DNA from: Hyphomicrobiales bacterium
GTDB lineage: Bacteria; Pseudomonadota; Alphaproteobacteria; Rhizobiales; Rhizobiaceae
Assembly: GCA_900472395.1 (NCBI GenBank)
Contig: UCHV01000004.1
Coordinates: forward strand, 1-64,000
DNA: 64,000 nt
Reading direction: 5' to 3'
A model generated the notes under the pieces. The model made no database searches, was not told where the DNA came from, and saw only the letters and a program-made list of their open reading frames with translations. Of the stretch, positions 9,092-18,824 are shown piece by piece. Each line of letters starts with the position of its first letter. The stretch's first letter is position 1. Position numbers and translations under genes: made by a program.

Positions 9092-9463
9092 GTGACCCAT
9101 GTTGTCGTGAAGGCTGGTCTTGCAGCTTTGGTCGCCTTGACTTCTTTCGGCGCGACCCTGACTGGCGCTGCCGCAGCGGGCCCTGAATACGGTGTTCATG
9201 TCCAGTATTACGATCGTGACCGCGGCCCGCCGCCGCGTGACTGGCGTAACGGTCCGCCGCCCCGTGACTGGCGCGGCCCGCCGCCGCGTCGCGACCGCTG
9301 CGATTCGTGGCTGGCCGAAGACAAGGCAAGCCACATGGGCCTTCGCCGCGCCCGCGTGGTCGATGTGTCCCGCCGTGTCGTTGTGGTCGAAGGTTATGAT
9401 CGCCGTGGCCGCGATCGGATCGTCTTCGCCAATGAGCGTGGCTGCCCGGTTGTTCGCCGCTGA
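9092..9463 (+). CDS. Exported small Arg/Pro-rich protein of unknown function
   Basis: A 123-residue product beginning with a signal peptide (about 28 residues, ending ...TLTGAAAA). Then come tandem copies of PPPRDW (RGPPPRDWRNGPPPRDWRGP) and a C-terminal domain with two Cys (RDRCDSWL and ERGCPVVRR). The two Cys could form a disulphide. The start is GTG at 9092, set by GGAGAG at 9082-9087. A TTG at 9080 would place that ribosome-binding site inside the gene. I do not recognise the family. Periplasmic location is inferred from the signal peptide. Confidence 0.7.
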   Translation: MTHVVVKAGLAALVALTSFGATLTGAAAAGPEYGVHVQYYDRDRGPPPRDWRNGPPPRDWRGPPPRRDRCDSWLAEDKASHMGLRRARVVDVSRRVVVVEGYDRRGRDRIVFANERGCPVVRR

Positions 9464-9573
9464 CGCCCAGCGTTATCGGCTGAAAAATTCCATCTCCGTC
9501 GCCCGTTGATGGAAATAGCCGCTCTTCGTTTCCGTCTCCCCGACTGGCGAAGAGCGGTCCTTTTTTGGGAAAT

Positions 9574-9649
9574 TGGTGGGCCCGGAGGGACTCGAACCCC
9601 CAACCAAGCGGTTATGAGCCGCCGGCTCTAACCATTGAGCTACAGGCCC
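9574..9649 (-). tRNA. tRNA-Ile2 (anticodon CAU, lysidine type)
   Basis: The minus strand reads GGGCCTG at the acceptor 5' end, a D-arm with AGCTCAATGGTTAGAGC, an anticodon arm GGCTCATAACC with CAT, a T-arm GGGGTTCGAGTCCC, acceptor CGGGCCC, A73 and an encoded CCA. The acceptor stem pairs fully, with one G-U. The anticodon arm and variable region (CGCTTGGTT) match E. coli tRNA-Ile2 more closely than elongator or initiator Met tRNA. I therefore call Ile2, whose C34 becomes lysidine through TilS. An elongator Met tRNA is the alternative. Confidence 0.88.
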
Positions 9650-9806
9650 AGCCGCCAAGACGGCTTGCGGTGGCGCAATGGTTCGCCTTCCGCGAAAACC
9701 GCTCTAACTTAATTCCGCAGACGTCACAAGCCGTTGCCGCAATAGGTTCACAATCGAACGGCACTGAGTTGTGTGTTCAGGCTTTTTATTCACAAGGATC
9801 GTTTTC

Positions 9807-10568
9807 ATGCGCCGTAACCAAACCCGCCTTCTCGCCGGCCCGGTCTCTGCTCTTTTCGCTGCTACTCTTCTTGCTCTTCCTCTCGTTGCAACATCCGCTT
9901 CTGCTCAGGAGCAGAAAACCCGCGAGCAGCTTATTCGCGTGACGGGAACAGGCGAAGCTTCGGTTGCGCCGGATATGGCCATTATCGACCTGACCGTCTC
10001 CCGCAATGCCGAGACTGCCGAAAAGGCGCTGGCGGATAACAATACGGCGATGAACCAGGTGCTGGCGGCACTGAAAACTGCCGGTATTGCCGACAAGGAT
10101 CTGCAAACCAGCAATTTTTCCATCTACCCGCAATATCAGCAGAACGAGCCGAAGGACGGACGCGTCGATCCGCCGAAGATCATCGGTTATGAAGTGCAGA
10201 ACGGCGTGACGGTGAAAATCCGCGACCTGAAGGCGCTCGGCGGCATTATCGATCAGTCCGTCAAGCTGGGCGTCAATCAGGGTGGCCAGATTTCCTTCAC
10301 CAACGACAATCCATCGGCAACCCGCACGGAAGCCCGCAAGAAGGCCGTGGCCGATGCCATGGAAAAGGCGCGGACCCTGGCCGAGGCCGCTGGCGTGAAA
10401 GTCGGCAAGGTCGTCGATATCAGCGAGGGTGGCGATGGCTTCATGCCGCCGTCTCCGGCACCGCGCATGGCGATGATGAAAGCCGAGGCCGATAGCGTTG
10501 CAGTTGCCGCCGGTGAAAACACCTATTCGATCTCGGTCACCATGACGCTCGCGATCGACCAGAAGTGA
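9807..10568 (+). CDS. SIMPL (DUF541) periplasmic protein, BP26/Omp28-like
   Basis: A 253-residue exported protein. The signal peptide ends at ...LVATSASAQ. The mature part starts LIRVTGTGEASVAPDMAIIDLTVS, the usual opening of SIMPL-domain proteins. Conserved features follow: LQTSNFSIYPQY, VQNGVTVKIRDL and the long helix ARKKAVADAMEKARTLAEAAG. The closest well-known relative is the Brucella 26-kDa periplasmic antigen BP26, which forms ring assemblies of unknown role. The ATG at 9807 has AAGGATC upstream. It is followed by a strong palindrome. Confidence 0.93.
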   Translation: MRRNQTRLLAGPVSALFAATLLALPLVATSASAQEQKTREQLIRVTGTGEASVAPDMAIIDLTVSRNAETAEKALADNNTAMNQVLAALKTAGIADKDLQTSNFSIYPQYQQNEPKDGRVDPPKIIGYEVQNGVTVKIRDLKALGGIIDQSVKLGVNQGGQISFTNDNPSATRTEARKKAVADAMEKARTLAEAAGVKVGKVVDISEGGDGFMPPSPAPRMAMMKAEADSVAVAAGENTYSISVTMTLAIDQK

Positions 10569-10577
10569 TTTTGTCAA

Positions 10578-10605
10578 CGAACGGGTTGCAATTGCAACCC
10601 GTTCG
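10578..10605. terminator. 28-bp perfect palindrome after the SIMPL gene
   Basis: Arms CGAACGGGTTGCAA / TTGCAACCCGTTCG meet with no spacer. It lies nine bases after the SIMPL stop codon. There is no T-run, so if it terminates transcription it does so without a classical U-tract. It could instead protect the mRNA 3' end. Confidence 0.55.
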
Positions 10606-10830
10606 GATGGCGTTTCGCCGTGCCTCAAGGTTTGCCAGGAAGGCATAGGACACATATTATCTTCAGGCGGAAACCATATATCCGATTGTTTTGAATGTGC
10701 TTTCGGGATTCCAATCCTCGTTTTCGCCGGGGGCGGCGGTCTACCGCTCGATCACGTTAACGCTTTACTTTAAATCTAATTATAGCGAATACAGCTTTTG
10801 ATTGTATGTAGTCTTGCGCATGTGGGGAAC

Positions 10831-11058
10831 ATGTTCAGGGGCTTTTGCATGCAGGATATCGAAAACGTGGTGGCCGGATTAAAGAAGGTTCGCGATGATG
10901 TTCGACGGATAGACGAGGGCAGCACCGTCGCCCATCTGGTGGGGCTTGCCCTGCATGAGGCGCTGCTGATGGCGTGGGAAAGCGTCAGGCGCGATCCCGA
11001 TGAAAAGCGGCGTGCGGCCCGCTTTTTCCGACTTTATGCGATCATGCCGAAAGACTGA
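10831..11058 (+). CDS. Small hypothetical protein
   Basis: About 75 residues, predicted soluble and mostly helical: MQDIENVVAGLKKVRDDVRRIDEG then TVAHLVGLALHEALLMAWESVRRD and a basic end. I do not recognise the family. An ATG at 10831 has GGGGA just upstream, and an ATG at 10849 is the alternative start. The preceding 200 bases are A/T-rich and can hold its promoter. It stands alone between the SIMPL gene and a LacI gene. Confidence 0.55.
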   Translation: MFRGFCMQDIENVVAGLKKVRDDVRRIDEGSTVAHLVGLALHEALLMAWESVRRDPDEKRRAARFFRLYAIMPKD

Positions 11059-11137
11059 GATCCACGACCTCTGTCGTAAAACTGTCGCGCAATCGTCATA
11101 ATCCTTGGCGCGGGAGGCTCGTCGGAGCCGGCAGATC

Positions 11138-12115
11138 ATGGCAACATTGGAAGAAGTCGCAAGGCGCGCCGGCTGTTCCGTCGCAACGGCCAGCCGGGCG
11201 CTGAGCGAAAAGGGCGCGGTGAGTGACGGTTCCCGTCGCCGGGTGATGAAAGCGGCGGCGGAGCTGGGGTATCGCGCTTCCGTCATGGCGGCGGGGCGCG
11301 CCGCAAGGCGACCCGTCATCGGCCTGTTGATACCCAGCATCACCAACCCGGTATTTGCCACGTCCGTGTCCATTATCCAGAACCGCATGCTGGTTGCGGG
11401 GCATGGCGTGTTGATTGCGCAATCGAACTACGATCCGGCGCAGGAAGCCAATGCGATTGCCGCGCTTTTGAACGAGCGGCCGACCGGGTTGATCCTGACG
11501 CTTTGCGATGCCGCAAGTTATCGACCGCCAATCGCCGACATGCCGCCGACAGTGCTTATGCACAATCGTCCGACGCCCGATTTCGCAGCGGCGGTGACGA
11601 CCGACAATTTTGCAGCGAGCCGGATGATTACCCGCCACGTGATTGCGCATGGGCATAGGCGCATTCTTTTTGTCTCAGGCAGTTTTTCCGCATCGGACCG
11701 GGCGCGTCATCGGTACGAGGGGCATGTGGAAACGATGCAGGAGGCGGGCTTGCCGCCATTGCCGGCTGTACAGGTGGGATTTACCGAATATGACCGGCTC
11801 GATCTCGGCGAGGCTTTGCGGCTGACGCAGCCGACCGCGATCATTGCTTCCAACGACCTTCTGGCACTCGGCGTGATCGGTGCCCTGAAGCGCGAAGGTC
11901 TTTCAGTCCCGGGCGATGTTTCCGTTGCGGGTTTCGACGGCATTTCCATCGGCCGCCTGATCGACCCGGTGCTGACGACAATCGACATGCCGGATGTCAG
12001 CATGGGGGCGGCCGCGGCATCCTTGCTGCTGGATATAGCGGAAAAGGATGCGCCGTTGCGCCATCTTGAAATCCCGTTCGCGTTCCGCTCCGGTGGGACA
12101 GTCAGAACGATTTGA
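11138..12115 (+). CDS. LacI-family transcriptional regulator
   Basis: A 325-residue regulator. The N-terminal helix-turn-helix (TLEEVARRAGCSVATASRALSEKG) is followed by the hinge (ASVMAAGRAARR) and a periplasmic-binding-protein-like sensor domain (VIGLLIPSITNPVFATSV through AIIASNDLLALGVIGAL). I start at the ATG at 11138, so that the helix-turn-helix begins near residue 3 as usual. It converges on the 3' end of the importer operon at 12186-17307 and is a reasonable candidate to control it. The ligand is unknown. Confidence 0.9.
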   Translation: MATLEEVARRAGCSVATASRALSEKGAVSDGSRRRVMKAAAELGYRASVMAAGRAARRPVIGLLIPSITNPVFATSVSIIQNRMLVAGHGVLIAQSNYDPAQEANAIAALLNERPTGLILTLCDAASYRPPIADMPPTVLMHNRPTPDFAAAVTTDNFAASRMITRHVIAHGHRRILFVSGSFSASDRARHRYEGHVETMQEAGLPPLPAVQVGFTEYDRLDLGEALRLTQPTAIIASNDLLALGVIGALKREGLSVPGDVSVAGFDGISIGRLIDPVLTTIDMPDVSMGAAAASLLLDIAEKDAPLRHLEIPFAFRSGGTVRTI

Positions 12116-12141
12116 TCCTGCCCCGATTTTACGAATGCGAA

Positions 12142-12172
12142 AGCCGCCGCGCATGGGCGCGGCGGCTCTTTT
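12142..12172. terminator. Terminator between convergent lacI and importer operon
   Basis: AGCCGCCGCGC-ATG-GGCGCGGCGGCT followed by CTTTT on the plus strand. It is a strong GC stem of about 11 pairs. It lies between the two converging stop codons and can serve both. Confidence 0.85.
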
Positions 12173-12185
12173 GTGCGGGATCGGC

Positions 12186-13454
12186 TCAGCTGCGCGGCAG
12201 CAGACGCTTCACTTCCTTGGCGGCATCTTCCAGAGCCTCTTCCGGCTTGGCCGACTGATCGACGACGCGCGATGCGTTATCGACGATCGCCTGTGTGACG
12301 CGAACGCCGTTGGAGCCCGGGAAGGCGTACCACGGAACCATGCGCGGCATCTGCTTCAGGCCAGCCTGGAAGAGCGGGTTCTTGGCGTAGAACTCGCCGA
12401 GATATTCCGGCGACTTGGCGGCCAGTTCGTTGTTCGGAACGTAGCCGGTCCCGGGAACGACAACCGAGGCGCCGTAAGGGCCGGCTGCGAACTTGGCGAA
12501 CTTCCAGGCGGCGTCCTGCTTGGCTTCGTCCTTGGTCAGGATGACGACGGCGTTGCCACCGGTCGGCAGCTTGCCGTTGACCGGGTCGAGAAGCGGGATT
12601 TCGGCGGTGCGCAGATCGAACTTGCCGCCAACGTTCTTGATGGTGTTGGCAAGAGCACCGGTGGTCTGGAAGGCAAAGCCGACCTTGCCGGCAACAAAGG
12701 CCTGCTCACCGGCAGCCTTGGTGAAGACCGGCATGCCTGCTTCCTTGACGAGGCGCGACAGGACGCCGAAAGCCTTCTGGCCTTCAGGGCCGTTGAAGGC
12801 GACCTTGCTTTCGTCTTCCGACAGCATGGTGCCGCCTGCGCCGAACAGCAGCGCGGAGAACATCCAGTCGTCACCCTGCCAGCGGAAATCGACCGAGTCG
12901 ACGCCGTTGCCGAGCGCCTTGATCTTGGCGCCGAGAGCAATCACTTCGTCCCATGTCTTCGGCGGCTGGTCGGGGTTGCCACCGGCGGCTTTCACCAGAT
13001 CTGCGTTGTAGTACATGATCGGGTTGGACGTTGCGAAAGCGAGGCCGACCTGCTTGCCGTTGACCTGCGCGAGCTTCAGGATCGTGTCCGAAAAGCCCTG
13101 TTCGGCCATCGAAGCCTTGTCCTTGGCCATGAACGGCGCGAGATCGACCGGGATCGAACGCTCGTCGGCCATGCGCAGACGGTTGAGGCCGATGAAGGTC
13201 AGGTCCGGCATTTCGGACGTGCCGGCCTGGCGCATGATCGTCTGGATGCCTTCCTCATAGGTTGGCGACGGGTTGGCGAACTCTATTCTGATGTCCGGAT
13301 TTTCTTCCATGAACTTCTTGGACACCTTGTCCATGACGTCCTTGAAGAAGCCCGGCATCGGGTAATGCACGGTCAGCGTGGTTTCGGCGTGGGCCGGGAA
13401 AGCGGCTGCCATGGTGATGGCGGCGGCCGAGAGAAGTTTTGCAAAATGCTTCAC
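12186..13454 (-). CDS. ABC importer, periplasmic solute-binding protein (UgpB-like family 1)
   Basis: A 422-residue secreted protein with a signal peptide ending ...AAAFPAHAE and the family-1 fold (KFMEENPDIRIEFANPSPTYEEGIQTIMRQ, PDLTFIGLNRLRM, PKTWDEVIALGAKI, VGFAFQTTGAL). I use the GTG start at 13454, with AAGGAG seven bases upstream; the nearby ATG is out of frame and stops at once. It is the last gene of a five-gene operon with a phosphodiesterase. The general layout resembles the glycerol-3-phosphate system UgpBAEC-Q, so a phosphodiester or glycerophospho-compound is my inferred substrate. Confidence 0.88.
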   Translation of the reverse strand: MKHFAKLLSAAAITMAAAFPAHAETTLTVHYPMPGFFKDVMDKVSKKFMEENPDIRIEFANPSPTYEEGIQTIMRQAGTSEMPDLTFIGLNRLRMADERSIPVDLAPFMAKDKASMAEQGFSDTILKLAQVNGKQVGLAFATSNPIMYYNADLVKAAGGNPDQPPKTWDEVIALGAKIKALGNGVDSVDFRWQGDDWMFSALLFGAGGTMLSEDESKVAFNGPEGQKAFGVLSRLVKEAGMPVFTKAAGEQAFVAGKVGFAFQTTGALANTIKNVGGKFDLRTAEIPLLDPVNGKLPTGGNAVVILTKDEAKQDAAWKFAKFAAGPYGASVVVPGTGYVPNNELAAKSPEYLGEFYAKNPLFQAGLKQMPRMVPWYAFPGSNGVRVTQAIVDNASRVVDQSAKPEEALEDAAKEVKRLLPRS

Positions 13455-13516
13455 TGCATTTCTCCTTGGGAGGATTGGGAGAGGATGGGTGGGAGGTGTG
13501 CGACCGGTTGTTCGGG

Positions 13517-14350
13517 CTATCCCTTCAGACCGGTCATGGTGATGCCCTCGACGAAGCGTTTTTGTGCGAGAAGAAATGCCGCAACGAGGGGAAGGGTGAT
13601 GATCAAAGTGGCGGCCATCAGCGCGCCGTAGTCGTCGCCGGCTTCGGCTGCCCGGAAGAACAGAAGGCCGAGCGGCGGGGTGGCATAGGCCTGGTTGGAG
13701 ACGACGATCAGCGGCCAGTAGAGGTCGTTCCAGTGGGCAACCACGGAGAAGATCGCAAAGGCGGTGATGGCCGGCCAGGCATTGGGAACGATGACCCGCA
13801 TGACGATGCCGAGTTCCGACATGCCGTCCAGACGGGCGGCGTGGATGAGATCGTCCGGCATGGCGCGAAAAAACTGCAGGAACAGGAAGATCGCAAAGAC
13901 CGAGATCGAGAAGGGGGCGACGAGTGCCGTATAGCTGTTGAGCAAAGCGGCGCTGTCGAAGGCGACGTAGAGCGGCAGTGAGGTGGCGTGGATCGGCACC
14001 AGAAGGCCGAGCATGACCAGCGCCATCAGCAGGCGGGCAGCGCCGAATTTCAGCTTGGCCATGGCATAGGCGCAAGGAATGGCGATGACGACCTGAAAGA
14101 TGAAGATCAGGCCGCAGACGACAACGCCGTTCCAGAGCAGTTGGCCCATCGAGACCCGGCCGAATGCCTTGGCAAAGTTTTCCAGGTAAAAGAACTGCGT
14201 CGGGATCAGCGACAGCGACGAGGTAAAAATCTCGCTCTGGGCCTTGCCGGCGGTGGAGATCATGAAGATGTAGGGCGCCAGGAAGATCAGCGCGCCTAAT
14301 GACAGGAGGGTGAGGCGGAAGGCCCGGCCGAAGGAAAGGGTGTTGGTCAT
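13517..14350 (-). CDS. ABC importer permease, MalG/UgpE type
   Basis: A 277-residue inner-membrane protein with six predicted helices. It carries the EAA loop for ATPase contact (HAARLDGMSELGIVMRVIVPNAWPAI), and the C-terminal VEGITMTGLKG is typical of MalG-type carbohydrate/polyol importers. Its ATG shares one base with the last base of the preceding permease stop (both use 14350), indicating translational coupling. It is the fourth gene of the minus-strand operon. Confidence 0.9.
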   Translation of the reverse strand: MTNTLSFGRAFRLTLLSLGALIFLAPYIFMISTAGKAQSEIFTSSLSLIPTQFFYLENFAKAFGRVSMGQLLWNGVVVCGLIFIFQVVIAIPCAYAMAKLKFGAARLLMALVMLGLLVPIHATSLPLYVAFDSAALLNSYTALVAPFSISVFAIFLFLQFFRAMPDDLIHAARLDGMSELGIVMRVIVPNAWPAITAFAIFSVVAHWNDLYWPLIVVSNQAYATPPLGLLFFRAAEAGDDYGALMAATLIITLPLVAAFLLAQKRFVEGITMTGLKG

Positions 14351-15274
14351 CAGTAATGTACCTTCCGGTCGACGAGGCGGTATTGCGCGAACATCATCAC
14401 CACCAGCACGGCGAGGAAGACGACTGTCATGGCCGAGGCGTAACCGACGCGCAGGTAGACAAAACCCTCCTGGTAGATGGTGAAAAGCAGGACTTCTGAG
14501 GCCTTGTTGGGGCCGCCTTCCGTTAGCGTTTTCACGGTTTCGAACACTTTTACCGCATTGATGATGCTGATCGTGGTGACGAAGACCGTGGTCGGGCCGA
14601 GCATGGGCAGGGTGACGAGGAAAAACCGGTCGATCGGGGATTTTGCGCCATCGATTTCGGCGGCAGAATACAGATCGCGCGGGATGGCGGTGAGGCCAGC
14701 GAGAAACAGGATCATGTTGAAACCGACCGTCTGCCAGACGCCGATCATCGACAGGCTGTAGAGAACGGTGCTGGCGGAACCGAGCCAGTTGGGACCGGGC
14801 AGGCCGATCAGGTTGAGCAGGTTGTTGACCGGGCCGATGGTCGGATGCAGCAGATATTGCCAGACGGTCGCCATGGCGACGAGCAGCGAGGCGACGGGCA
14901 GGAAGTAAGCGGTGCGGAAGAAGGAGCGGCCGACGGTTTCGCTTTCGATCAGCAGCGCGACGCCGAGGCCGAGCAGGATCGAGGCGGGGGCGACGATCGC
15001 TGTATAGATTGCGGTGTTCCACAAGGACTGGCGGAACGTGCGGTCGCCAAAAAGTTCGGCGTAGTTTTCGAAGCCGACGAATTTGAAGGTGCTGTAACCC
15101 AGCTCGAAATCGGTGAAGCCGAGCGTGATGACGGCGACGACCGGGGCGACGATGAAAAGCACGATCAGGATCATTGCCGGTGCGGCAAGCATCCATGCAA
15201 CGCGGGCTTCGTGGCGTTCACTGACGTTGACGATGGGACGTGACTTCTCGACGGGCAGGGAGATGGCGGTCATG

Positions 15275-15282
<8 letters not shown>
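14350..15282 (-). CDS. ABC importer permease, MalF/UgpA type
   Basis: About 310 residues with six helices after a hydrophilic N-terminus. The EAA loop reads YSAAEIDGAKSPIDRFFLVTLPMLGP, and ITLGFTDFELGYSTFKFVGFENYAELF is the usual periplasmic motif after helix 1. I start at the ATG at 15282, with GGAGC about nine bases upstream, which overlaps the ATPase gene by eight bases. An ATG at 15273 is also possible. It is the third gene of the operon. Confidence 0.9.
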
Positions 15283-16434
<1,152 letters not shown>

Positions 16435-16438
<4 letters not shown>

Positions 16439-17307
16439 TCGGCGGCCTCGTTCGTTTCCTGGGGAGCAGCCTTCTTGGCGCTCTGCGGATACACTTCCTC
16501 GATGACGTCATCGATGACATGGGCAACCATGCCCGGAACGGCGACGATGGTGCTTTTGACCGTGTCGCCGAATTCGTGGACGACGGCACCGACGATACGT
16601 TCGCCCGGCATTTCGCGCTCCAGCGTGTCGATGATGAAGGCGGCGGCCGGCCCCCAGACGAGCGACGTGTTCTCGAACTTGCCTTCCCATGCCCAGTGCA
16701 GGTGGCCGCTGGCGAAAAGGGCGACGTCGTGGGCGGCGATCAGATCATACATGCGGCTCCGCTGGGCGGGGCGAAGGCCCCAGTAACCGGTATCGCCTTC
16801 CTGCGGTTCATCGACGAACAGAGGCTTGTGGGAGAACATGGCAACGCGGCGGTCACCACGACCTTCCAGCACGTCCTTCAGCCAGACGAACTGGGCTTCT
16901 TCTTCCGCGCCATCGCTATCATCGCCCTGGCCGAAAAGGAGAGCGTTGAGGCCGATGAAACGCCAGTTACCTTCTGCCGTGTCGGCATCGTGGAACCAGT
17001 AGTCACGGCCGACCATGTCGCGCCAGCGGTTGAGGCGCTCGGCATTGACGGGCTGCGGCGAGCCGGGCAGGTGGCCGACATCGTGGTTGCCGGGAAGGAT
17101 CAGCATCGGAACCGACGTTTCGCGCATGAGGTCCATGGAGAACGAGAGATCGTTTTCGAAATCAGCGCCATCCACCGAGAGGTCGCCGGTATGGATGATC
17201 AGATCCGGCTCCTCGGCTTCGATCCACTGCAGGAGCGGGGCCCAGTTGCCGTTGAAATGCGGCTTCGTGGGGCTCAAGTGCGTGTCGGTGATCTGAATGA
17301 CTTTCAT
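16435..17307 (-). CDS. Calcineurin-like metallophosphoesterase (phosphodiesterase, GpdQ/CpdA type)
   Basis: A 290-residue cytoplasmic enzyme with the complete binuclear-metal set: D-x-H in QITDTHLS, GD in IIHTGDLSVDG, GNHD in ILPGNHDVG, H in MFSHKPLF and GHLHW. This pattern covers cyclic-nucleotide and glycerophosphodiester phosphodiesterases. There is no signal peptide, so it acts after import. As first gene of an importer operon, its likely job is to hydrolyse the imported phosphodiester. The four-base overlap with the ATPase shows tight co-expression. Two Pho-box-like repeats lie 75-133 bases upstream of its start. Confidence 0.9.
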
Positions 17308-17381
17308 GGGGCAACTCCGAATTCCGGCGGGCGGCCTTCATGGCACCGCGCATCTGTTGGGCGGCGTCTTAGCGAGCTTGC

Positions 17382-17399
17382 TTGTCAGTCAAATTACAG
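17382..17399 (-). promoter_or_regulatory. Candidate Pho box facing the phosphodiesterase/importer operon
   Basis: The minus strand reads CTGTAAT-TTGA-CTGACAA. These are two 7-base half-sites with a 4-base spacer, matching CTGTCAT-N4-CTGTCAT at 6/7 and 5/7 positions. It is oriented towards the operon starting at 17307, about 75 bases upstream of the ATG. Confidence 0.45.
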
Positions 17400-17422
17400 G
17401 GGTTTCCAGTTTCCTTCCATTT

Positions 17423-17440
17423 TTGTCACGGCACTGTCAT
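17423..17440 (+). promoter_or_regulatory. Candidate Pho box facing the 91-residue gene
   Basis: The plus strand reads TTGTCAC-GGCA-CTGTCAT, in the 7-4-7 layout of PhoB sites. The second half-site is a perfect consensus and the first has five of seven positions. It lies about 115 bases upstream of the gene at 17555. With the opposite-facing site at 17382 it would make this a divergent PhoB-controlled region. Confidence 0.5.
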
Positions 17441-17554
17441 GTGCCTGCTTATCCCTTGGTTTTTAGGGGTATTCGGCTTTCCAAAGAAAAATGTGGAGAC
17501 TGCAACAAAGCTGTCGCACGACTTGTGTATAGGCCGGGCCAAAGGAGCCGAACC

Positions 17555-17830
17555 ATGTCCCGAGACCTCACGCTTTGCCAGGCAGTTCATGACCCGCTGA
17601 TCGCGCTTTTGCGCAAGGCGGACGGGATCGGTACGCCGGAATTCGCGAAGTTCCTGATGTCGGCGGCCGACCACTACCGTGTAACCGAGATCGAGAGCCT
17701 GCAACGCCGCCGCGTCGATCAGTTCTACCGCATGCTCGGAGCCGGTGACATCCACGTTCGGCCTAAACGCGAGCCGGTGCGGGACGTGCACAGGCACGTG
17801 GTCAAGGGTCCGATCTGGGATCTTTGCTGA
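17555..17830 (+). CDS. Small hypothetical protein, possibly phosphate-regulated
   Basis: A 91-residue soluble protein with an excellent ribosome-binding site (AAAGGAG, seven bases before the ATG). The text reads MSRDLTLCQAVHDPLIALL, then a helical Arg-rich middle (VTEIESLQRRRVDQFYRML) and a His/Arg-rich tail ending GPIWDLC. I do not recognise the family. It is divergent from the phosphodiesterase operon, with candidate Pho boxes between them. Confidence 0.75.
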   Translation: MSRDLTLCQAVHDPLIALLRKADGIGTPEFAKFLMSAADHYRVTEIESLQRRRVDQFYRMLGAGDIHVRPKREPVRDVHRHVVKGPIWDLC

Positions 17831-17914
17831 GGTAAGCCCCGCCGCCAATAAACCGTTGCCGGCTGCCGGCCTGACGCTTACACCTTGAGCTTCAACAAGC
17901 CATGGGTGCCGCGC

Positions 17915-18736
17915 ATGACCTCTTCGACATACTATTCCGCCTTGGGCGGCCTGCCGCCGCAGACGCAGACGCTTTCCAGCAAGGCGGTATTCACCACGGC
18001 TTACGCGGTCATTCCAAAAACCGTCATGAGCGACATCGTGACCAGCGTTTTGCCGCATTGGGACAGGACGCGAGCCTGGATATTGGCGCGGCCGATGACG
18101 GGGTTTGCCGAAACGTTTTCGCAATATGTCGTCGAGGTGGAGGGTGGCGGCGGCAGCCTGCGACCGGAGCCGGATGCACGTGTGCAGGGCGGCATCTTTG
18201 TGGTGGCGGGGGCGGTGACGATCACGCTCGATGGTGAGAAACATCAGCTGAAAACAGGTTCGTTTGCCTATCTGCCAGCCGGTTCCGGCTGGACGATTGC
18301 AAATGAGAGCGGCGATGCGGTGCGGTTTCACTGGATCCGCAAGGTCTTCAAGGCGGTGGATGGGCTGGAGCCGCCACCGGCAATCTTTACCCACGAAGAC
18401 GAATGCGACATGCACGCCATGCCCGACACGGAAGGGCGTTGGGCAACGACACGTTTCATCGATCCGTCCGACGTGCGTTACGACATGCACATCAATATCG
18501 TGACTTTCGAACCGGGCGGCACCATCCCGTTCATGGAAACTCATATCATGGAGCACGGTCTCTACGTGCTGGAGGGCAAGGCCGTCTATCGGCTGAATTC
18601 CGACTGGGTGGAGGTGGAAGCGGGCGACTTCATGTGGCTGCGCGCCTTTTGCCCGCAGGCCTGCTACGCCGGCGGGCCGGGGCGCTTTCGTTATCTGCTC
18701 TACAAGGATGTGAACCGCCATGCGGAACTCTGGTAG
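17915..18736 (+). CDS. allE: (S)-ureidoglycine aminohydrolase, bicupin
   Basis: Converts (S)-ureidoglycine to (S)-ureidoglycolate and ammonia in allantoin breakdown. The 273-residue protein has two cupin halves. The C-terminal half carries the manganese site (METHIMEHGLYVLEGKAVYRL), near-identical in pattern to AllE/YlbA. Conserved PEPDARVQGGIFVVAG and the ending LLYKDVNRH support the call. I use the ATG at 17915, although no strong ribosome-binding site precedes it. Other allantoin or ureide genes are absent here, so it is an orphan member of the pathway locally. Confidence 0.9.
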   Translation: MTSSTYYSALGGLPPQTQTLSSKAVFTTAYAVIPKTVMSDIVTSVLPHWDRTRAWILARPMTGFAETFSQYVVEVEGGGGSLRPEPDARVQGGIFVVAGAVTITLDGEKHQLKTGSFAYLPAGSGWTIANESGDAVRFHWIRKVFKAVDGLEPPPAIFTHEDECDMHAMPDTEGRWATTRFIDPSDVRYDMHINIVTFEPGGTIPFMETHIMEHGLYVLEGKAVYRLNSDWVEVEAGDFMWLRAFCPQACYAGGPGRFRYLLYKDVNRHAELW

Positions 18737-18824
18737 GGGATCCCGGCATTCCCAGCATCTGGAACCGCCGTCTGTCCCCGGCGTTATGTTTTCAGGCCCG
18801 TGGCACGAGACGATGGAGGAGGAC

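Noticed and set aside
9394..9658. Short frames across the tRNA region
   Set aside because: They overlap a fully paired tRNA gene and are chance frames.
12048..13631. 527-residue plus-strand frame opposite the binding-protein gene
   Set aside because: Antisense to a complete solute-binding protein; no ribosome-binding site; no family features.
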